This document shows, piece by piece, positions 25,501 to 40,500 of a stretch of DNA of 64,000 nt. The position numbers and the translations under genes were made by a program. The notes beneath the pieces are model-generated. The model was given only the letters and a program-made list of their open reading frames with translations. It searched no databases and was not told where the DNA came from. The first letter of the stretch is position 1. Each line of letters starts with the position of its first letter. The DNA comes from Dromaius novaehollandiae. Its lineage: Eukaryota; Chordata; Aves; Casuariiformes; Dromaiidae. The stretch spans positions 21,630,469 through 21,694,468 of the forward strand of contig NC_088112.1 in the NCBI RefSeq assembly GCF_036370855.1, read 5' to 3'.

Positions 25501-28500
25501 AGGTGAGGCCAGAGTAAAACACTATTTTCCTGTCCGCTGACCCTGACCTTGCTTGGGATCCTGCACCAGAGAAGCTGGGGAGAGCAACAATTTAGTGGAG
25601 TCTTTTGAGTCTTCAGATGAGAAGAAGTAAAACTCAGCTGCTCCTACTGACAAGGACTATTTGGCTCAGTTGTCGGCTATCCCAGAGCGATAGCTCCAGC
25701 TGATACTGCAGATCAGTGCAAAGTGGCAGATGATCAGGGTACTTTGGAGGGGGCAGGACATTCGTCCAGCAAGATTTCTTCACACTCTTTTCTGTGTGTA
25801 TTTTCACAGGTTTCTTTACCACTTTCGCTCTTCGCTTCACCTTGCCAAAGCCTCTGGGAACTTGTCTTTTTGGAGAGAGGAGTCCCAGCGTGAAGTGGGA
25901 ATCTGGGTGCCTCTTTCACTGCGTGCAGAGGAATGGGCAGGCAGCTCCGAGCCTGCCAGGACCCCTTGCATCAGACGGAAAACATCCCTTCCCAGCTGGG
26001 AAGATGCTGGATGAAGGTTTCACAATCCCACTGGGCAGCTGAACTTTGGTCTGCCTGGAAGCCTCAAAGCAGCTTGTCCCTCCTCTACAGTCCTATTCCT
26101 GCAGTCCCACATGTGCCATAAATAAGTGTCAAAGGGGTAAAGCCTCCCGTCCTGCCGCGACCCTCTGCCCCTCGGCCCGCACAGCGGCTACGCCAAGCCA
26201 GCTCTGCAACGCTCCTACGCTGCCCTCCGTAAAGCACGGCTCTGCCCCAGCAGCGGGGCCGAGGCCGTCTCCACCGCCCGCTTGCTCTCCTGCCACGGGG
26301 AAATAGGGGCCCTATCAAAGGGTGCAGTTTGGAGAAAACGTGGGTCAGGGCACCAGGGAAAGAAAACGTGGGGCATGGTCAAACAAAAAGACGTAGCTGC
26401 GTGTGCACACAAAACTTAGCCCACAGCCCAACGAGCCCCAGGCAGAAAGGAAGCCCTTTACGGTGGGCGGCCTGATAAGAAGAAACACACACCAACGAGC
26501 ACCAGGTAGAAGTTTTCTTCCTTTCAAGCTCAAAGCAAGCTCCAACACGAGGCACTTGGGGAGCCACCGAGATCTGCTCCGCATACACAGCGTCCAAGGC
26601 AGCCCCGTTGCACAGACACACGTCCGAGGCGGCAGGAGCTGGGAAATCCCGTCTCTGTGCCGTTAAGGCCATCGGGAACCTGCGCAGCAAGCAGAACCAG
26701 CCGGACGGCAGGGGACGAGCAGCAAACCCGTCCTTCACATCAGCCATCCAAACCACCTCAGTGAGACAAAGGCTGTCTGACAAAGAGCAAGAGGTGCTGC
26801 TGGGTTTCGAAGGCTTCCAGCTGCACAGGGAGATCTCGCAACCCAGCCCAGAGACGGTGGTGTTTACAACCCAGCTGGTTTCACCTCACGATGCTCTTGA
26901 TTTCTGGAGTTTCTCTTAGGTATTTCTGCTTCATTCCTTTCTTCATCCCTGTTGTCCCATGACTCTTCATGACACACAAACCAAGGGGAGACAAGAACAT
27001 TGTCTAGGGGAAAAAAACTTTCCTGGAGCACTGAAGCAGGACCCTTCCAAAGCATCTTCATCTTTCCGGTGGTAAGAAAAATTTCTGCCAAGTTGAACCT
27101 CTAAGATAGGCAGGGGCAGAAAACGTGGAGCCAAATGGGGACAGCAGAGCCAACCTTGGTGTATACCCCCGAGAACTGGTAGAGGTGAGATTAGGAAAAG
27201 TTTCCTGTCTATAGGCCCCCTGTTCCTATGCCACTGAAGGACACCTGGGAGGCATCACCAGCCAAGTTCTCTCCCAGAATATTTGGCTTACGGGCTGTCT
27301 GAGAGCCAGAAAGGCTTTGAACTGCTACTCCTGGTAAGTAAATGAGACTCTGATATTTTCCAGATCGGCCTACAAGGGGCCCCATTTAAACGTCTTCTTC
27401 ATTAAACACAGCCCTATTGGCCAAGGGAGCGAAGACGAACAAAATACAGGAAAATGGCCTTCTCCTCCCTGCATATTCCCTGCAGACAGCCACTACTTCC
27501 ACTCAGCTGCCCATGGCCCCCTCGGCGGGCTCCCGGGAGCTCGGACAGCCTCCGAGGAGTGCTACAACAGATGCAAAGATCGGAAAACAGGAAGATGAGC
27601 AAGTTTCTATTTGAGCGCGCTGCCATGCCAGCTAGCAAGCGTTTGTTTTTTTCCCCCATCTTCAAGCACAGCAGATTCTGCTCTTCATCAGAAAATAAAT
27701 ACCACATGGTGCTCAGAACAGGGCAGAGGCACACACTGTGTCCTGCCAGCTGTGCTTAAGTACCGTGCAAGAAAATAAAAACAGCCTGGTGATCTACGTT
27801 TGTCTAAAAGGCAAGTCGTATGGAGAACTTACTACTGATATGAGCCACATTCTCCTGTTCAGTTTTGGGCACAGTTGGGAGCAGGAACAGGCAGACAGTG
27901 GTACAAATTTTTTTTTTCTCCTGTTGTCCAAAAAAAATGCAGTAACATCTTCCAGTGTTTCACACATTGTATGGCCAGATGAAAGTGCATGACCATCTGG
28001 GGTCCCGTTCTGGTGTCCCCACGAATGGCACCAGTTAGAGACATATTGTCTTCTGCTGCAATTACCCTGCTCCTGAAGAAGCCCTTAAGTGCTGGAGGTT
28101 AAACTTTGATTTTACACCTGGTTTTACTTGTGGTTTGGATACGCAAAACCAACTTATGTACAAGCACCTAAAATTATCAGGATTTCACCATGCAATCTAT
28201 AGAAAGCCATATTCTGTCCGGGCAGAATGAGTGCCAGCTAGGGAACCGCTATATCTGGAAGTATTTCTACTAGTCTAGCAGGTTACAATACTTACAACCT
28301 CAGAGGAAAAACAAGAATCAGCCAAAGTAAAAATAATGCATGTCCCATCACTGCAAGGAATTAGTTTCTAGCACTCTAGCTAGCATCACCTGCTAAATCA
28401 TGCGAATACCAAAATTTAAAGAAGAGGATATAGTGCAATTATTTTAAAGTCTTCCTCTTGCACCTTCTGACAATCCTCAAGATAAATACTTTACAATCAA

Positions 28501-31500
28501 TGCAAACAGGAACCCTCCCACGCACACTCTTTCCTAGCACAGAGATGGTCTTATTTCAAGCTCATTGACCCACCTGTCCCCAAATTCCTGGGGAAGCACC
28601 AACCAAGCACAGCTCAGGTACTAACCACTTATCTATAACCTTAGGGTAGAGGCTTATGTTCAGAAATGATCGAGTTACTACTTGCACCAGTCAGCTAACA
28701 CGTGGCCACCGACTGCACCTACTCAGACGCTGTAATCACCGAGAAGCAGCTCACATCAGCTACCTCCACTCGCAAAGGGAAATATTTAACTTGCCACATA
28801 TGCTCTTCCCTTAGCCCTTCCTATCGCAAAGCTGTTATGGCCAAGGAGATGAGCAACACCGCACCGAGCTACGGCAGCTCTCCTGGTGTGACCCACGAGG
28901 CTCAGTCACTTGGTTTCCTCATCCTTCATCAGGGCCGGGAGCTGAGACGATTCAACCTCCCTGCCTCTCTTTGCATTTCCCTGCCTGCACTGGTAGCTCA
29001 GCTCATTGCAGAGCTGCACAGTCCCGCACACACTGCCCTCCCTCTCCCTCACTTCAAGCAGAAAGCTGCTATATTAGAAGCTTTACCAAAACTCTCCCTA
29101 ATTTTGGGCAATGAGCGTCCAATAGTCAAGTCACACCCCAGAAATACCAAAGCCCAGAGATCTCAAGTTCACCAAAATCAATGGGCATTTTTGAAGGGTC
29201 AGGTATTTCTGATTCGCTTAATGTCCCCGTCGAGGCCTGCGTCACAGCAGGACACCCCACAGACCCTCGTCCCAGCTCAGTGTCACCGGTCCGGCCCACG
29301 TCTCTTTGCAGAGTGCTGCGCTCACCCACGCAGAGGATGTTGAAGCTGAAGCCTTGCGTGACGGACTTGCTGACCAGCTGGTCGGGGAGACTGTCGAACC
29401 CCACATGGCCCCCCAGGGCGAGGTTCCTCTTCTCTTCGTTCTGGTAAAGACAGCACATCAGTACAGCAGTTAGCGCAGGGAGGCACGAGAGGAACCCCCG
29501 AGTCCAAGGAACAACCACCCTCCCCTGCAAGGTGCTGCAAAGCCCAGCACCACCCGTGGCACTCGTCTTCCGAGACGCCGCAGCTCAAACGCTTTGGCAG
29601 CCACCGGCAACAGAAAAGAGAAAAATGCTGATCTTAATGGGAAATTATCTCAGAGCCAGAACCAAGCTATCAGGCTACAAAGGAAAGAAAATATTAGCAT
29701 GAGCTCCAACTTCAGGCAGCTGGGAGAGATTAACAAAGGAAACCACCACCGTGTGTTTTATCACTCGTTTCTCCTCCTCCTCCTCTTTTACTTTATTTTC
29801 TTAAATCCTCCAGCACTGAATTCAGCCAGACAGAATCTGCATTTTCCTCCCAGTACTTGATCTTTTTTCCCTCGCTGCTTCCAGGGGTGCCGGCTGCGCG
29901 GAGAGCCAAAGGGACCCTCCGGCTTCGCCATCTGCGACCACGGTGGTTTCCACCGTGCCTCTGCTGTCCCTGCTCCTGCCTCCCCACGCGCTTCCCCCTT
30001 CCTGCTGCCTCCTCCCTCCCTCCCGCGCAGGAGGATGGAGCTGATCACCTGCGCTGGAAGCTTCCCTGAAAAATTAAGGCGATAAACATCCAAGGGACAA
30101 CGGGCAGAGCCTGAGAGGGGCTGACGTGCAAGGAAGGACCGGTCTGTGCAGCTGGAGCGGGTCTGCCCTCAACCTCACCCTCCAGCGATGGCCTTCAGAA
30201 AAACCAAAAACACCCCCCAAAAACTCAAAACGAACGAAAAATTCATCGGCTCCCACAGAAGGGAAAGGCCAAACTCTCACAGAGGGGGAAGGGGGAGCGC
30301 AAACGCACAGCCCACGGATGCGGGGCCCCCAGGGACGCTGCTGGGCTGCCCTCGTGGTGCACACGCAGGAGCTCCTGCACCGGGCGCACGGGCTGCCCAC
30401 GGGCACCTTCTCCAACAGCTCATCGGATTTGGCCACCTCTCTGCACAGCCGAACAACGCGGTCCGAACCGAGGGACGAGAGCACCGCGCTCACAAACCGC
30501 CTCCGATGCACCTTTAGCCTTCCCGGGAGGAGCAGACGCGTGACCAGAGCGGGATTCATTCACCCCGCGGCTTCTTTGGTGAATGAGTCCGTGCTCCTTA
30601 ACCACCAGCACGCAGGGAAGAGGGGGACGGAGAAAGCATCTACCTTCCCTGTCCATCCCCCACGGTTTAGCCCTACCAGCCAGTACTAAGAACGTGGGAC
30701 TACAGAAGCACAGCCGGAGAAGAGACTTAGCTGGCTGCTGAGCTTAAAATTAATTCCCAAGAGGGAAATTAATATCCCATGAGGAAAATAAAAGAAGTAA
30801 AGGGATACGCTTTGCACATCTCTTTACACCTGCAACAAGACCCTAAACAAAGCACGAGCGTGTTCAGCTGCATCTCGAGTCCAAGCTTCCTTTAATTCTG
30901 CCTTTGGACGAACAAGCAAATATTCTCAGTTTTGTAAAATAAACTATTTCAATCACAAGAACAACCTGTAAATAGCTGAGGCGGCTACTACGCACGAAAT
31001 GCAGCTTTTTCGGCTGTCCTGATTAGCGTTTGTCACCCACTTTCCGATGGAATGAGGCCAGCGTCCTCCCACGGGACCCCCCGCACAGCAGCGCGATCGA
31101 ATCGCAACCGGGCTCCCGCGATCAATTTTGTTTCATTCCGTCAGGATCGATCCTTCTCGTTAACTAAGCGGAAATAGCCATCATTTAAAGCTTTCCTGCG
31201 GGATACACTGAGTCAATTAAGGTTTCGCTGAGGCCGAGAGTTTACGCAGACACCAAATGGCTTAAGAAGGGCTTCAAAAACACAGTAGCCGTAAAAGCGC
31301 GACTTTGAGACTGGGAGGATCGTCAGGAGGAGCAGGAGGCTCCCGGGCCATTGCCTGGCTCAGACGCGGCGTTAGAGGAGCTCAGGTGAGGCTCCTCGAG
31401 GCCTCAGCCCCATCTGCTCATCTCCAACCCCTCCGTCCCCTCTCCTTCCCCTCCAAGCCACGTTGCAGCGCTCCGAATAGCGGCTACCGTCACTGCAATG

Positions 31501-34500
31501 CAGCGACAGCAAAGCAGATCGTTCCCACAGAAAGTCGCTAGGCTCGATAGTCGCACTTTGGGTTTTTTTTTTTTTTTTAGTTATTTTAAATAATAAACAC
31601 AAAAACAAGCAAACAAAACCACCAAACACAAGTCTGCAGTGACATTTTGGAAAGGAAATAAATAAAGGCTGCCTATGGCTGTGATTAGCAGGAGAGTGCC
31701 CCGAGGCTTGGAGGATGTTTCTAGGCAACGGGCAGCACCGCTGTTCGGGATTTTAAAATAGGCTCCAGCTAGGCTAGGCTAAATTGAAAACTCAGTCATG
31801 CTCCGGCAGGAGAAAACCCCAATGCATTTGCACAGGGCTTTATTTTCTCTTCCCTTTTCAGCGTTTAGCTGCTGCTCATTATGGGACAAGAATACATTCA
31901 CTCAAAACTGCACGTCGTCTCTCCAAACCGCTAAGCCAGACTTCAGCGAAGTATTTTTGTCAGTGACCTTGAAAGGCACAGCTTCCTTTTATTTTTGTAA
32001 GCAGTGATAATAATCTGGTTCACGTCCAAGACGCTGCTGATACCAAAGCAGAAAGCCGCTTGCTCTGCTTACAGCGCGTTCGGCTGTCACTCAGCGACCA
32101 AAGGAACTCGCTATTGTTGCTGCTAGGACAAAGGCGACAACTACTGTAAAGTACAAAGAGCAGGGAAAAATGTTATTTTAGTCCCCCCACACCAATGCAC
32201 TGAATTTGCAAGCTTGAAAGCCATGAGCATGCAATCGATGCGCCCCGTTGCTGCAACGCGAGGACCTGCTCTGGGGAGGAAACGGCGCCCGGCCCAAGCG
32301 CTGACCACTGCGACCAGCTCCTGCAACCGCCTTCCGTGTCCCGCCCCAACACGAGCAACCCTCTTCCAACGAGCTCCTGCTCTTCCAGGCTAGCTCGAGG
32401 ACAGCTTGACGTGGTTCACCTGGTAATAAAGACAACCATGTCATATTAAAAGTGACCTTAAAAATCATCGATTGTCCACTGAGGGCTCCAAAGCCACCAG
32501 GGCCTTCAGCAAAAGCCAGCCAGCCATGCTGAAGAGCTCAGCACAAATAACCAGAAGATAAATGCTACAGCAAATGAGGGCAGCAGTGAGGCAGCAACAA
32601 GGTTTTTGCAAAAGCCAAGCAGGACTTCTCCCGCGTTTGCACTCAGAGCCCCAAGCAGCCCCTCCTCGGGCGTCAGCAGCATCCCGCGAAGGGTGACCAC
32701 CACGACGGTCCTCCGAGCTCGCTCTCTGAAGATCATCTACGCCTGGAGCTACTCTGCAGGGCTTGAACCAGAGATACAAGGGGATAATTTGTAATAAAAA
32801 TCTATAAAGTGGTGGAAACTCATCGGGAGTTGAAGAGCGGAGTTCATTAACAAACCCAAAGGCAGTTGAGCATTTCGAGCCTGCTGCAGACGTGCCGAGC
32901 CCATCCCGGCACCGCGCGCGAAGGCGCCCGGGGCCACGGCCGCAGCGAGCAGGCAGCGGCCTCCAAAGGAAATCGATTGCAGCTCTGCTCTGGCGGTCGC
33001 GTCACGGGACCCCTCGAAAGGGCACCGACGCTTGCTGGCACCAAAGCTGAAAGAAGGAGCTGCCCTCGGCAACGCGGACTGCCTCGCAGAGCCGAGCGCC
33101 ACGGGGACGGAAAGCAAACCTAGAAACCCGGCGCAAAAGCATAAGCGAATGCCACAATCCTAAACGCTGATACCCATTTTTGCAATTAAGAATTTGGCAT
33201 CTAACCTAAATCTGAGCTCCTGCTGCAACAGACCTCTCAGCATAGGAGCAACTTGCGAGTACGGTCTGCAAAGCCACGAGCAAAACCCCCAAATCGCATT
33301 GCTGCCGCGGGTCGGGCTCCGTGCAGACCCGGGTGCGCGGCACGGCCGGCGCCGGCGGGGACGGAGCGGGCGGCACTCGGCACGCGGCCGGCTCAGCAGC
33401 TGGCACAGCTGGCCGTGAGTCACAGCGATGACTTCGCCCTCTCGCCTTCCAGCCCACGGCGCGGACGCCGACGGCGCGAGCAGGATGCTGTTCCCCTGCC
33501 TGGGAACGGCAGCTTTGCAGCCCCGATGCAAGCAGGTTCGTTTGCAACCGAGCAGAGAAAGGACTGGGCTAGACTTGGCTGCTGATTAAACCCAAGTAAA
33601 GCAAAGCGGTCTCGCGTCCGGACTCAGGAACGCGGTGCCTCAGTTACCACCACCGTGGGCCTTGCCTTGCCCCGAGCATTCCTCATTCCATGAGTAAACC
33701 GAGTCGCAGAGCAGTTAAGCACCTGCGTGGAGACTTCCTGGCAAACACGGCCCGGAGAAGGATCCAGCGCTTCCGTCCAAGCCGGCACACCTTGGGGCTT
33801 GGCCTGGTTTCTGCGCCAACGCAGAAAAACCTGGCAAGTCTCCTCTTCCAGGAGATCCTGCCCCATTGCCGAACGCTCTCGAAACAAGTGTCACTTGACG
33901 TTTGCAGCGAAACGGCAGCAAGCACGGACTCGGTTTCAGAGAAAACGTGTATTTCGGCCAGCTTAGCGGCCGAGGGGAAGTAACAGCATGCCGATGTCGG
34001 TGTCAGCGGTGTTGCTATCTGATAGCACCTTTACGGGGCCAGCAACACCCAAAATAGACATCCTCACACATTACAGTATTATTTGTCTTGTGCTCACAGG
34101 CTAAGGACTATCAGAAGATGTATTAGGGCATCACCGAGCGAGCTTAGGCTTTGCAGCCTGCTAAGCAGAAAGCAATGGCACAAATGAGGCAACGAGAGCA
34201 GATTTGGGGCTGTTCAACAACAGTCAGGAGCTGCTGGGCACAGCAAGCACGAGGGGCTTCGATGCGGTGGCCAAAACCTCCCAGGTCCCCTCGGCACCGA
34301 AGGCGAAAGGAGACCCGGGCGGCCCGGGCTCGGCCGGCAGAGCTCAGCAGCTCCCACGGCAGAGTTGTTGCACCCAAGTGTCGCCAAGCCTCGAGCACAC
34401 ACAGTGCGAGCACGTGTTCAAGCCTCGCGGTTCCCGGTTAATCTTAATCATGTGTTTAAGTGCTCCACAACCGGGATCTGGAATTTTAATAACAAGCGGA

Positions 34501-37500
34501 AAGAAGAAAGAAAAAAAAAAAGACAGAGAACTTTAGATTTGGGGTTTACGCTGGTTTATCACGAGTCTTATGATAGCGGCCTGCTGTATTGCAGCTTCTC
34601 TGCTCCTTTCCACCCGGTCCGCTCCGCCTGACGCGACGTGGCCGGTGAACAGCGTGCATCTCGGAGGCAGCACGAGCAATACCCCTGTGCAGAGGGTGAT
34701 GCTCTCCCCCAGCGAAAACCTCACGCTGGCAAAACCGCTCCCAGCCCCCTGCACGCGCTTTGGCAGGAATGCCAGGAATTTCCCCAGAACACTCGCGCCT
34801 TTATGCGGCATCTCCCCGGCTCCCAGCTGCAGCCCGAGCGGGGAGAAACATCACTGAAGCGGCCACAGGCAGAGCCACCGCCAAGCCACACCGAGTAAAA
34901 ATGAAAGCTACTTAAAATTTCACAGGCGAGAAGACTCAAAAGCGCAGCTTCTCTCCTTTGTCCGTCCTGTACTGCCAGCGAAAGGCTACGCTGCCTGAAG
35001 CGATGCCTTGCTTGAAAGCTTTTGGCCTCATTTTTAAATATATCCGCAAACCCCGAGACTGGCGAGGACACTGGGAAGAGCATGTGCTCGGCATCTTCAA
35101 AAAGAAAACCCATCAGCCCAGCGTCTGGGTGTCTCAGCATCTCCCGTGCCCGCGCAGGCTGCCTGCAGGCAGAAGATGCTCCGCTGCACACGTGTAAAGC
35201 CAGCGTGCCGGACACGCTCGGCGGTCACCGAGCCCTGGAGAGGGGACAGGGACGCGAGCGAGGAAGCAGAGCTCCCGCTAAAGGCAGGACTCTGTGGGTG
35301 AACGTCCTGACTGCTTCCCTGTACCCAAGCTGCCGGCGCCAAAACGGTGTACCCATTGCTAACACACACCTTGCAGTGACATCCCAGGCGTGGGGCAGTC
35401 CGAGAAACACTTGTATAGTCCATATATTCCCTTCCTGCACTGGGCTGCTCGCTTGTAAGCAAGCGGCTGAGCTGCAGACACTTGCTCCAGACTCTCATCA
35501 GCCTTTCCTCAAAAAATAAAAAATAAAATCTGCAGAATCAAATGCATTGTCACTGTCTTAGCGCAGCAATTTTTGCTCACTTCCAGAGCTGCATTTCTGA
35601 AGGCAGTGTAGAGCCTCTCACCTGACATACATCCAAGACGACACAGTCAAAGCCTGTGAAGGCAACATAAATTTTAATTTTCTGCAAACAAACTGACTGT
35701 TTCTGGCTTCGGTTCCTCTCTAAGATTTTCCACTGAAAGCAAAATTCCGTGTTCTTTCTTGTCATAATCTGTTATTTAGCCGTTTCCCCATAACATTTGT
35801 GAGGTCTAATCACATTAGGAAGGGATTAAACACGCATTCTGTCCCTATCACAGAACTCCCGGATAAGGGCTTGCTAAACGCTTTTCACTAAAGGAGCAAA
35901 ATAGGATTTGTCAGGCATTATGAACGGCAATCCTTTGCATATGTGAATGTTGCCTTTGAGAATGAGGAAAGTTGGTGAAAACAGAAAAATATGGAATCAA
36001 AAAATGAGAGACATTTCCTCCAAAATGACCTTAAAGGATGAGAAAGTTCAGCACTTCGGCAGCCTGAGAATTCCAGTCCCCCAAGAGCTATTCAAAACCA
36101 AGAAAGCAACGTCCGAAACACAGACATAGCTCTTCCTTCAGTCTTTCTAAAAAGAACCCAAAATACACACAGACAAAGACACACCGCATTACCCCAGGTC
36201 ACTTCTTTTCAAACCTTTTTATTCAGAACACGCTCAGGCTTCTAATTTAATGAAACTTCCCAATCCCCTGACGAGAGACTGATCTTATCACCTTCTGTAC
36301 TAAGAGACTTTCCCAAGCGCACCCAGGGCAGCAGATGCTTTCCCAGCTTGCGTTCATCCCATCTGACCCGCAGTAACTCCTTCCTTCCCCACCATCCATC
36401 TTTCACCATGAGGAGCACGTTTTTAAGGAGGGGGGACATGTTTCCTGGGTCTACTGAGGCAAATACACATAGTTACGGGACGAAGCCAAGAGGGAAGTTT
36501 AGTGCCTGCCCCCAAGGAGTGCCATGGAAAAGGCTTGGGGCAGGGCAAAAGCAATGGTGAAGAGGACGAAAGGACCTGGATCTCCACCATGTTACCCGGC
36601 GGCTGAACAACCCACGCTGGACATCAGCCATCAAGATTGTTTGTTTTAGTTACCGCCTAAAATAAACACGGCTAATTCCCACATACATTTCCAGAATTTA
36701 CTGCCCGATTACAATAAATACTATTACTCTGTATGGTTTTAGACGAGGGAATAGACATGATCCAATGAGAACCCAAGAGTTCTGGTCACCTCTATGTGTT
36801 TTTCCAATCTGCTCACACAACCGTGTCACGGCACCTCTACAAACTGCACTTCCAGCTACCGGACAAGTCTCCTCTGGATGCTGCCTGGGAGACACCGGTA
36901 AGAGAAGCTTTACATACCGCAGCCACTCAGCTCCACGAGCTCAACCAGAGTCATCATGCTAATAAGCTGACTACTATATATCCCATTAACCCAGGCCTCC
37001 AGAAAGCCTCAAAGTATATTAGTACAAAATACCGTTAATCTGAAGACTCGAGGCAATTGAAAAAGAAAAGAAAACCTCTACCTGAAAAATGGATATAGAA
37101 GAGGAGCTGAAAGGACTATACAGTGTCTGTGCAACTGCAGAACAAGCCGATATTGAACAACACGAGCTGGAAAGAGCTACGCTGCGGAGGCAGGGGACGG
37201 GGCGCTCCCGGGCAGGCAGCTCCGGCAGCCCTTCCCCGGGAAAGCTCGTGCTGCAGCAGAGCTGAAGGACGGGATCAAATCGGATTAGCAGCCAAGGCCC
37301 AGAGATGTGATGCAGCGGTGACATGAACCTACTACAGCACCCGATGCAGAAGCCCGGGAGAGGGTGGGAGCAGGCGCAGATACCTCGACAGAAACCCAGC
37401 AGAGACTCCCTTCCTCTGGGAGAAGCAATCCGGTTTCGAAGCCGTGCGAGTCGGAGAGGGCAAGAGCTTTCCACTCCCGGCCCCGAGGCAGGGTGCTCCG

Positions 37501-40500
37501 TGGGAACCTCTCTCTGGCTGCCTGACATCGCCGGAATTTCATGTGTGTGGGAGACAGGCGCTTTTCGGCTTCACAGAGGAATCCCGACATCCAAACAAAG
37601 TCATGCCTCCAAGACGCTGACCCACCGGCCGTGGTCAGCCCGCAAGCCGAGGGCGATGGCTGGGGATGCATCTGAGCAGCGGCAGTTCTCACCGACGCAG
37701 CTGGACCCCACCGCTCCGCAAACCTCTACTTGCATGCAATTTTTGGTTTGGAGGGTGCCTCCACCTTTTTCATCCAAAATATCACATGTCAAAGCCAAGC
37801 GAGGCCGCTGATGCCAGAGACGAGGCTCTGAAGGCAAAGCACAACATGGCCTGGACTGAGCAGGAGCCCTGGACTTTGGGATTTTTCCTCCGTTCCCTAG
37901 CTGCTCTGCGAGCAGAGATGGGCTCTCCTACCCATCCGCTGCCCCCGACACTTCTGTGATACAGGAATACAAAGGCAAAGCTTCAGATATAAACACCAAG
38001 CTCGCTGCAGCTGCAGGGATGTGGGGAGAGTTAGAGACATGCAGGCTGGGCACGAGTGCACTGGCCCCAGCTCATGAAAACATAAATACAGGACAGGACA
38101 CCATCATTTCTACAGGCTGCAGCTAATTTGCAACAAGACAAGCAGCTTCTCCCACCCCTGAACGGGCCCAGGTCACGTTCTGCACAACCAAGTTAATCGC
38201 ATGAACATACCCCTGCTCACACAGGCGGGCTGGAAGCAGCCCGCTGCTGCCCTGCACCTTTCCCTCCGCTCCACGGCCTCCCAAATTCCTCCGCTTTATT
38301 GCACAACCAGGAAAAGCCAATCCAGTTTCGTGCTGTTTCGTCCCCTCCCAACCTCGGAGCCAAAGGAGCATGAGAAAGACAGACAAGAGGAGCACGACAG
38401 TCGCTGCCACAAATACAAACAGCCTCGTCCTGAGAGATACCGAGCACTCAGTTTGCACGGAGGCACCTCGAGATGGTGGGAACGGGGACAGCAGGGCCAC
38501 GCCAGCGCCTTTCACCGCAGCTGGCAGCAGCATCGACATTCTCCTACGGCAGATAATATCTGGGGAGCTTTTGGCCTTCCAGTAACGCTGCAGATTCGCT
38601 GACAGCTGTCAGCACAGCACTGACGATAAACCCTGACGCCGTGCCGGCCTCTGGAAAGGGAGTTATTCTTCAGGCTTTCGTTTGTTTTGCCGATCCAGAG
38701 GGCACACAGGGCTTCAGGACTCGCCAGCTCGCGTCCTTCCACCACCGCCTCCGCGCTCGCGGCGATTACGGGCGGCGGAGAGGAGCTCTGCAGCTCCCAC
38801 GCAGAACAGCGTGTTGCATCTCTGCTGCGAGAGGAAGAGACGCTCCGGATCCACCGGCAGCAACTGCACCGCAGCGGGGAAGGAAAAAATACAAAGTCTT
38901 TTTTCAGGGTAACATTTGTTCCCAGCACATGCATTCAAAATATGTGTTTAACTGCAATGGGCTGTGGTTCAGCTAACTGGTCCTGCGGTTGCGAGAGTCA
39001 GAGCCAGCTTCCCGTGCGAGCCTCCCTGGGAGGAACGGCAAGGCCAGCTCGCCTGCTCCCGTGGAAGACCAGTTCCCCATCCTGCCTTCCCAAAAAAGCC
39101 TACGCGACGGGCAGGGGAGCCGGCCACGGCAGCGGGGGGAAGAGCTGCTCCCGCTGCGCCCGCTTCCTGCTCCGTGTTGCCAGCTCGGAGAAAAATCTGT
39201 CGCTTCTGCTTCGCACGACATGGGGGATCGCTTGGATTTTTCCAAGTGAAAATCAATCATAAAGCTAAAGGTAAAATAAGCACATTGAGCAAGAAGACAA
39301 GGAAATTTCACCCTGGAACTTTTAAATGGCGTAGCCAGCTGGGCACAAACCAGGGCGATGAGAGCGTCCGAATCCAAATGAAACCCGATTTCCACCAGAT
39401 TTGAGCCATGGGAACATTTTCCTTGGAAGTTCGATCAAAAGAAAACGTAAGCCTAGGTTTGGGACCTGCAGGCACACGGTTTCTGGCAACCACTGAGCCC
39501 TCGACGCAGTGCACAGAGCCATTCCCAGGCCGCTCCTCCCTGCCCACCTTCCAACGCACTAAGACGCAACACCAACCCCTTCACATGGTGGTGGTGGGGG
39601 TGAGTTTGGGCCCTGTAGTCAATAAAAGAAAACACAGATTTACAGAAAACAGCAGCAGTAGAAATGCATGAAGTTCTGTGAGACTCGGGCAGTGATGGTG
39701 AGAGCACGGACGCGGTCCGAAGGCCGACCTGCTCCCCCAAAGCCGGAGGCAGCTCGCAGGGAGGTGGCGGTGCGCAAACAGGCTTCTCCGACGGGGAACG
39801 TCGCTGCCGGAACCGGCCAGACCCCACGCTCGGAAAACAGCCCCGTCTCTTCCCAGGGAGGAAGATGTTATCCAACTTTCCTCTTCCCAGGGAGGAAGAT
39901 GTTATCCAACTTTCCTCTGCACAAAGTGGTGTTTTTTCTGGCAAGACCTTCTGAGAAGCATTAGGTTCTAGTAAAGCTACCAGCAGAAGCCTGGCTGTCG
40001 GTCACTAACACGACGAGACGTCTCCTCGGGACTGCACGAGGACAGCCACCCCGAAACCACGGCTCCCACGCAGCTACGCGCGGTAACCGGTCCTCTCCTC
40101 GCCGATCTCCATGAACCCCTCGTCTGTGCACAAGCCACAACCCTCGCACAAACCCACCAGCTGTGACATCTTCAAAACTTACGGCATGAGGTTGGTCTGA
40201 GGTATGAATCTACCATTGAGGCTGAGGACCCTCCCCACATCCACGTGTCTGGAAGCACGCAGCTAAATAAATCAGAGCCAGAGCAACTGCCTTTGCACCT
40301 CTAGAGTCAGAGGGCGGGTTAATCCAGATCTTTAAGAGCTGTGGGAGGTTGTAGGGTTTTGTTTAAAAAGAGAAAGCAAAAAGTCTGAAAGAGCCTCCCA
40401 AGACCAAAGCCATCTTACAGCCTGTATGTCAGCTCTCATCCCATTCGTTCCCCTACACTTCTTCAGCTGCTTCGCCCCCACCTCTTCCCCTTCCAGCTGC